A stretch of 64,000 nucleotides of DNA from VBAU01 sp036005185 (GTDB lineage Bacteria; Bacteroidota; Bacteroidia; Chitinophagales; Chitinophagaceae): NCBI GenBank assembly GCA_036005185.1, contig DASYQS010000028.1, positions 1 to 64,000 of the forward strand. Reading direction: 5' to 3'. How positions within the stretch are numbered: position 1 is the stretch's first letter; the number at the start of each line of letters is the position of its first letter. The notes under the pieces are model-generated. The model saw nothing but the letters and a program-made list of their open reading frames with translations. It was not told where the DNA came from and ran no database searches. A program made the position numbers and the translations under genes. This document shows, piece by piece, positions 60,085 through 64,000 of this stretch.

Positions 60085-60124
60085 TAAAAAATTTCTGAAG
60101 CGAAAATACAGTAATACGATAGTA

Positions 60125-61657
60125 TCACCGGGCAAATTCTTTTTTCAATTGTCGTACTCTTTCAGCAACCAATTTCAAACCAGTTGTATCAATGTTTTGA
60201 AAATAGAAAATTTTTTCTCCGTATTGTCTTGATAGCTGATTGACAACTGAATCAATGACCGTTGTTTTTTCAAAATGTTGGAAAAACCCTTCATCAGGCC
60301 TCTCTCTTCCTGTAAATATGACATTTTTAAAAACCAGGTGATCAGGCAGCCAGAGAAGAAACGATCCATTGCCGGTGATCGTTTTCCTTTTAAAAGAATC
60401 GCCTTTGCCATAAAATTGAAAAGCACCTGCCTGCCCATAATTGTCGCAGTTAATGATTGTATTCGCTTTTGTTGAATCGGGCAATGAGTTAAAAAAAGCT
60501 TCTGTTTTTTTGGTAAGCTCTTTCCATCCAAGCATATCGGCAAAATCCTGAGGTAGCGGATGATTTTGTTGATCTTCCCATTTTAGCAGGCCAGTTTTTT
60601 CGATATTGTTTTTTTTGTAAAATGCGGCCAGCTTTTCTGGTTTCCAAATTGGTAATAGCATCGGGATAAAGGGAATAGTTAGCGCAATGGCTAAAACCGT
60701 CAATGCAGGTCTCAGCCATTTTTTTCTTATAGTCCAGTTTTCAAGACTAACTCCGCCAGCAGCTAATAGCATGGGATAAATTCCCATAGAATAATAGCTC
60801 TTTCCTCTGCCAAGAATAAGCAAAGCAATTACGAGGAAATAACTCCATCCAAGAAATCTCCATTCTTTTTGTTTGAATAACCAAACGAGGCCCGTGATCC
60901 AAACGAATACAACAGGTATTAGGTATAGCAATTGATCAACAAGAAAACCTATTGGGTTTGAAAACTGTAATTGTGTTTCTTGCAACTCCTGCATGTGGTG
61001 TATCAATGGCCATTTATGATCATACTGCCACCATACATTTGGAACAATAAGGACTACCCCCAGAAATATAGCGATATAAGTTTTTCGTTGAAGAAAAATG
61101 GAACGATGTTTTGAAAGGAGCAAGCCGATGAAAATGCTTGCGACCAAAAAAATGATAGAGTATTTGCCCCACCAACCAAGCGCTAAACTAAATACAAAGC
61201 CATAAAGGAATTTTGTTTCCCTTGTTTTTATAAATCGCACAAGAAGGTATATAGAAAGGGTCCAGAAAAAGATATCAAGAATGTTTGGCTGAAATAAAGA
61301 GTGCATTCGCAAATATGCTCCTGTTATTATTCCAAGCCCGGCAAGAAATTGAGCAAAAGCCCTTCCTCCAAACTCAGCTGTAAGAAGACAAGTAACGATA
61401 ATTGTAAAAGCTCCAAACAAAGAAGGCCATAATTTGATCCAGAATTCAGAACCTCCTAACCAAGACGAGATCATTCCAAGCCAGGAAAGCAATGGAGGAT
61501 TTTCAAGATATCCAAGGTCAAAATGCTGTCCTTGCTGATAGTATAGATATTCATCCCGCTGTAATTCATATACCGGCGACTGCAGAATAAATGGTAAAAG
61601 AAATTTGACTGCAGCAAGCATTATGATGATTATCCAGTATGGTTTTGTTTGTTTCAT
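60125..61657 (-). CDS. GT39-type membrane glycosyltransferase
   Basis: A 510-residue integral membrane protein of the dolichyl-phosphate-mannose mannosyltransferase/ArnT superfamily (GT-C fold). After the first helix comes the catalytic-loop region ELQRDEYLYYQQGQHFDLGY followed by LENPPLLSW, with the conserved acidic pair DE. About ten further helices follow, with GRAFAQFLAGLGIITGAYLR and LGRGKSYYSMGIYPMLLAAGG. The C-terminal 150 residues are periplasmic. It would transfer a sugar from a polyprenyl carrier to a protein or lipid outside the inner membrane. It is divergent from the aldo/keto reductase with only 21 bases between start codons. Confidence 0.9.
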   Translation of the reverse strand: MKQTKPYWIIIIMLAAVKFLLPFILQSPVYELQRDEYLYYQQGQHFDLGYLENPPLLSWLGMISSWLGGSEFWIKLWPSLFGAFTIIVTCLLTAEFGGRAFAQFLAGLGIITGAYLRMHSLFQPNILDIFFWTLSIYLLVRFIKTRETKFLYGFVFSLALGWWGKYSIIFLVASIFIGLLLSKHRSIFLQRKTYIAIFLGVVLIVPNVWWQYDHKWPLIHHMQELQETQLQFSNPIGFLVDQLLYLIPVVFVWITGLVWLFKQKEWRFLGWSYFLVIALLILGRGKSYYSMGIYPMLLAAGGVSLENWTIRKKWLRPALTVLAIALTIPFIPMLLPIWKPEKLAAFYKKNNIEKTGLLKWEDQQNHPLPQDFADMLGWKELTKKTEAFFNSLPDSTKANTIINCDNYGQAGAFQFYGKGDSFKRKTITGNGSFLLWLPDHLVFKNVIFTGRERPDEGFFQHFEKTTVIDSVVNQLSRQYGEKIFYFQNIDTTGLKLVAERVRQLKKEFAR

Positions 61658-61678
61658 TCATCCAAGATAAATTACAGT

Positions 61679-62668
61679 ATGCAATACAGAAAATTTGGAA
61701 ATACCGATTTGCTTGTTAGCGAAATTGGTTTCGGTGCCTGGGCCATTGGAGGCGGGGCTATGATCGGTAGTACCTCAATAGGCTGGGGTGATGTGGATGA
61801 TGCTATTTCAAAACAAGCAATACACGCCGCCGTGGATGCCGGTATAAATTTTTTTGATACGGCAGATATTTACGGATTGGGTCATTCAGAAAAAATTTTG
61901 GGGGAAACCATAGGTAACAAAACTGAAATGATTATTGCCACCAAGGTTGGAAACGTTGCAAAAAATGATCAGTTCACTGTTGATTATTCACGACAATATA
62001 TTTTTTCAGCTTGTGAAGCAAGCTTGAAAAGATTACAACGTGAAATGATCGATTACTATCAATTACATACAGCGAGGATGAATCATTTGCAAAGTGGCGA
62101 ATGTATCGAAGCTTTGCAAAACTTGCAAAATCAGGGGAAGATCCGTTACTGGGGCTTATCATTGAATACATTTGATCCTTTTTCTGAAGCTGAATTTTTA
62201 ATGGGGAATAATTTTGGAAATGGATTTCAGTTAGTCTTGAATATGCTCAATCAAAAAGCCCTGCCGCTTCTAAAGAAAGCCCATGAAAAAGGCTATGGGA
62301 TTATAGCCAGAATGCCATTGCAATTTGGATTGCTGACAGGAAAGTTCAACACTGAATCTATATTCCCTGTCAATGACCACCGGCACAGCAGATTGACCAA
62401 AGAAGTGATCTCAGTATCAAGCAGAGCCATGGAACCTGTTTGGCAGTTATGCAATAAATATAAGATCACAAAAACTCAGCTTGCATTAAGTTATGTGTTG
62501 AGTTATCCTGAGGTTTCGACTGTTATTCCGGGTATTAGGACTGCTAATCACGTTCAACAAAACACAAATGGCCTCATTCAATTAGACAAAGAAGATATGG
62601 ATATGATTGAGGGCTTAGGGAACACTGATTTTATTTCTGTAATGGAACTAATAAAACAACAGGGTTAG
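61679..62668 (+). CDS. Aldo/keto reductase
   Basis: A 329-residue NADPH-dependent oxidoreductase. The ATG at 61679 gives MQYRKFGNTDLLVSEIGFGA; the frame opens earlier at 61649 inside the divergent gene. The (beta/alpha)8 signature is visible as AVDAGINFFDTADIYGLGHS with catalytic Asp and Tyr, IIATKVGN with the Lys, and DYYQLHTARMNHLQ with the active-site His. The cofactor-binding end reads LSYVLSYPEVSTVIPGIRTANHV. Substrate unknown. Its stop codon overlaps the gltX stop by two bases in convergent orientation. Confidence 0.92.
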   Translation: MQYRKFGNTDLLVSEIGFGAWAIGGGAMIGSTSIGWGDVDDAISKQAIHAAVDAGINFFDTADIYGLGHSEKILGETIGNKTEMIIATKVGNVAKNDQFTVDYSRQYIFSACEASLKRLQREMIDYYQLHTARMNHLQSGECIEALQNLQNQGKIRYWGLSLNTFDPFSEAEFLMGNNFGNGFQLVLNMLNQKALPLLKKAHEKGYGIIARMPLQFGLLTGKFNTESIFPVNDHRHSRLTKEVISVSSRAMEPVWQLCNKYKITKTQLALSYVLSYPEVSTVIPGIRTANHVQQNTNGLIQLDKEDMDMIEGLGNTDFISVMELIKQQG

Positions 62669-64000
62669 TCAAATGCTGTTAATGCTTTCTGAATTCGTTG
62701 AATAGTTTCTTGTTTCCCTAATACGGCTGCAATATCGAATACAGGAGGGCCAAATTTTCCTCCAACCAGCATAACACGGAATGGCAGTTGCAATTCACCG
62801 GCCTTTATGTCTTGCATCATGGCCAGCTTTTTAAAACCGTCTTCAATAAAAGCTGATTCCCAAATATCGATGGCCTTTATTTCTTCAATGAATGACTCAA
62901 AAAATCTTTTTTTGCCTCCCGTCCATTTAGGCTTTACAGCATTTAGATCATATTGCTCCGGTGCATTGAAAAAGAAATAAGATTGGTCATAAAAATCGGT
63001 GAGCAATGTACAGCGATCCTTCACTAATGCTATAATTTTATCCAAATGGTTTTCATCTGTTACATTAATTCCTTTGTTTTTTAGAATAGAACTAACCTCG
63101 AACCTCAAACTCCGAACCTCAGACTTTTTGATCCACTCATGATTGAACCATTTAGCTTTTTCATAATCAAACTTTGCTCCGCCGCTGTGCACCCTCTCCA
63201 TTAAGAATTTTTGTTTCAATTCTTCTTTTGTAAAAATTTCCTGTTCGGTTCCATCATTCCAGCCAAGCAAAGCGAGAAAATTGATAAAGGCCTCGGGCAA
63301 AAATCCTTTTTCTCTAAAACCTTCGATTAGCTCGCCTGTCTTTGGATCAATCCAGTTCATGGCAAAAACAGGAAAACCATATTTCAATGCATCACGTTTG
63401 CTCAGTTTTCCATTAGGGCCAAGTATCAATGGCAAATGGGCCCATTCGGGCATATCTTTTTCCCAGCCCAGGTATTTCCAAAGCAACAAATGAACGGGTG
63501 CACTGGGCAACCATTCTTCGCCGCGAAAAGCATGGGTGATCTTCATTAAATAATCATCAACTACCACGGCAAGATGGTAAGTAGGCATTCCATCAGCTTT
63601 CAGCAATACCTTATCATCTACAATGCCGGTGTCAAAATGAATTTCTCCACGGATCATATCTTTTAAGATAACAGTTTCGCCTTCCAACATTTTAATCCGT
63701 ATTACATGCTTGGTATTTTCATTCACTAATTTTCTTACTTCATCGTCTGTCAGCGTCAAAGAATTTCGCATTTTCATACGGATATTATGATCATATTGTG
63801 GCGATGGATTAGTACCGGTTTTAAAATTATGCCGCATTACTTCTAATTCCTCCGGTGTGTCGAAAGCGTAATAGGCAAAGCCATCTTTCACCAACTGCTC
63901 TGCATATTTTTTGTAAAGTTCTTTCCGCTCACTTTGGCGGTAGGGACCATACCCTCCTTCATGTAATGGACTTTCATCAGGCTCAAGCCCACACCATTTC
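62665..64000 (-). CDS. gltX: Glutamate-tRNA ligase, C-terminal part, cut by window edge
   Basis: The minus-strand frame is open to the window edge, so 445 codons are visible; the first in-window ATG is not the start. Class I synthetase parts present are WCGLEPDESPLHEGGYGPYR and QSERKELYKKYAEQL near the edge, then HLAVVVDDYLMKITHAFRGE and the KMSKS-type loop NGKLSKRDALKYG, and the anticodon-binding half. The HIGH motif lies outside the window. Within the C-terminal half, the 11 residues SEVRSLRFEVS (63091-63123) look like a translated short repeat insertion between NHEWIKK and SILKNKG. It attaches glutamate to tRNA-Glu. Confidence 0.95.
   Translation of the reverse strand, partial: KWCGLEPDESPLHEGGYGPYRQSERKELYKKYAEQLVKDGFAYYAFDTPEELEVMRHNFKTGTNPSPQYDHNIRMKMRNSLTLTDDEVRKLVNENTKHVIRIKMLEGETVILKDMIRGEIHFDTGIVDDKVLLKADGMPTYHLAVVVDDYLMKITHAFRGEEWLPSAPVHLLLWKYLGWEKDMPEWAHLPLILGPNGKLSKRDALKYGFPVFAMNWIDPKTGELIEGFREKGFLPEAFINFLALLGWNDGTEQEIFTKEELKQKFLMERVHSGGAKFDYEKAKWFNHEWIKKSEVRSLRFEVSSILKNKGINVTDENHLDKIIALVKDRCTLLTDFYDQSYFFFNAPEQYDLNAVKPKWTGGKKRFFESFIEEIKAIDIWESAFIEDGFKKLAMMQDIKAGELQLPFRVMLVGGKFGPPVFDIAAVLGKQETIQRIQKALTAFD
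63091..63123 (-). repeat. Short GAGGTTCG-type repeat inside gltX
   Basis: On the minus strand TCTGAGGTTCGG, AGTTTGAGGTTCGAGG and TTAGT follow each other, containing the unit GAGGTT three times (GAGGTTCG, GAGGTTCG, GAGGTT). The length of 33 bases keeps the frame. Similar EVRSLRFEV-type peptides are familiar to me from repeats in Bacteroidota genomes, but I cannot verify this here. Confidence 0.45.

Noticed and set aside
1..64000. tRNA, rRNA genes and insertion sequences
   Set aside because: No tRNA T-loop context, rRNA segment or DDE/HUH transposase was recognised. The only mobile-element candidates are the DUF559 units and short repeats.

Overview
The window looks like a chromosomal segment of a Bacteroidota bacterium, most likely family Chitinophagaceae. 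The evidence is low GC content, type IX secretion (T9SS) C-terminal sorting domains, LytS/LytTR two-component pairs with beta-propeller sensors, a MetH split into two genes, and promoters of the Bacteroidota type (TTTG-N19-TAnnTTTG). Assignments rest on motif recognition from the translated sequence; no database search was possible.

Layout. 1-5.8 kb: start of a secreted protein (minus strand), a UvrD-type helicase fused to a PD-(D/E)XK Fe-S nuclease, an Ig-like lipoprotein and recR. 5.7-10.2 kb: a structured leader RNA followed by methionine synthase in two adjacent genes; the second carries an in-frame DUF559 endonuclease domain bounded by GC-rich palindromes. 10.3-14.6 kb: lspA, a repetitive lipoprotein, a small hypothetical gene and fumC. 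14.7-25.8 kb: a glycan-utilisation-like run of a PSD1 cytochrome protein, DUF1501 protein, TIM-barrel epimerase, DUF2231/cytochrome/LRR protein and two GH29 alpha-L-fucosidases. It is interrupted by a frameshifted stand-alone DUF559 gene and a cluster of the same type of palindromes. 25.8-29.6 kb: an enoyl-CoA hydratase, two LamG lipoproteins with relics of further copies between or beside them, and two tandem 34-codon membrane-peptide genes on the minus strand.

29.8-34.2 kb: sensor kinase and LytTR regulator 1. 34.3-43.1 kb: two S74 tail-fibre-like plus T9SS-protein cassettes on the minus strand, a TlpA-like thioredoxin, and what looks like a third cassette collapsed to its flanks. 43.1-59.0 kb: three single-domain globins, two more propeller kinase/LytTR pairs, a truncated regulator joined exactly to a decayed T9SS gene, a small lipoprotein, a YceI protein, a PrpE-like acyl-CoA ligase and a SnoaL-like protein. 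59.0-64.0 kb: a decayed nucleotidyltransferase pair, a cobalamin-binding mutase subunit, a GT39-type membrane glycosyltransferase, an aldo/keto reductase and the 3' part of gltX, which has a short in-frame repeat insertion.

Themes. The segment has been reshaped by duplication (kinase/regulator pairs, globins, S74/T9SS cassettes, LamG proteins, small peptides) and by short repetitive elements. Some of these sit in frame inside essential enzymes. The two strongest candidates for undescribed biology are the palindrome-bounded DUF559 element inside MetH and the tandem 34-residue membrane peptides with conserved 3' ends.
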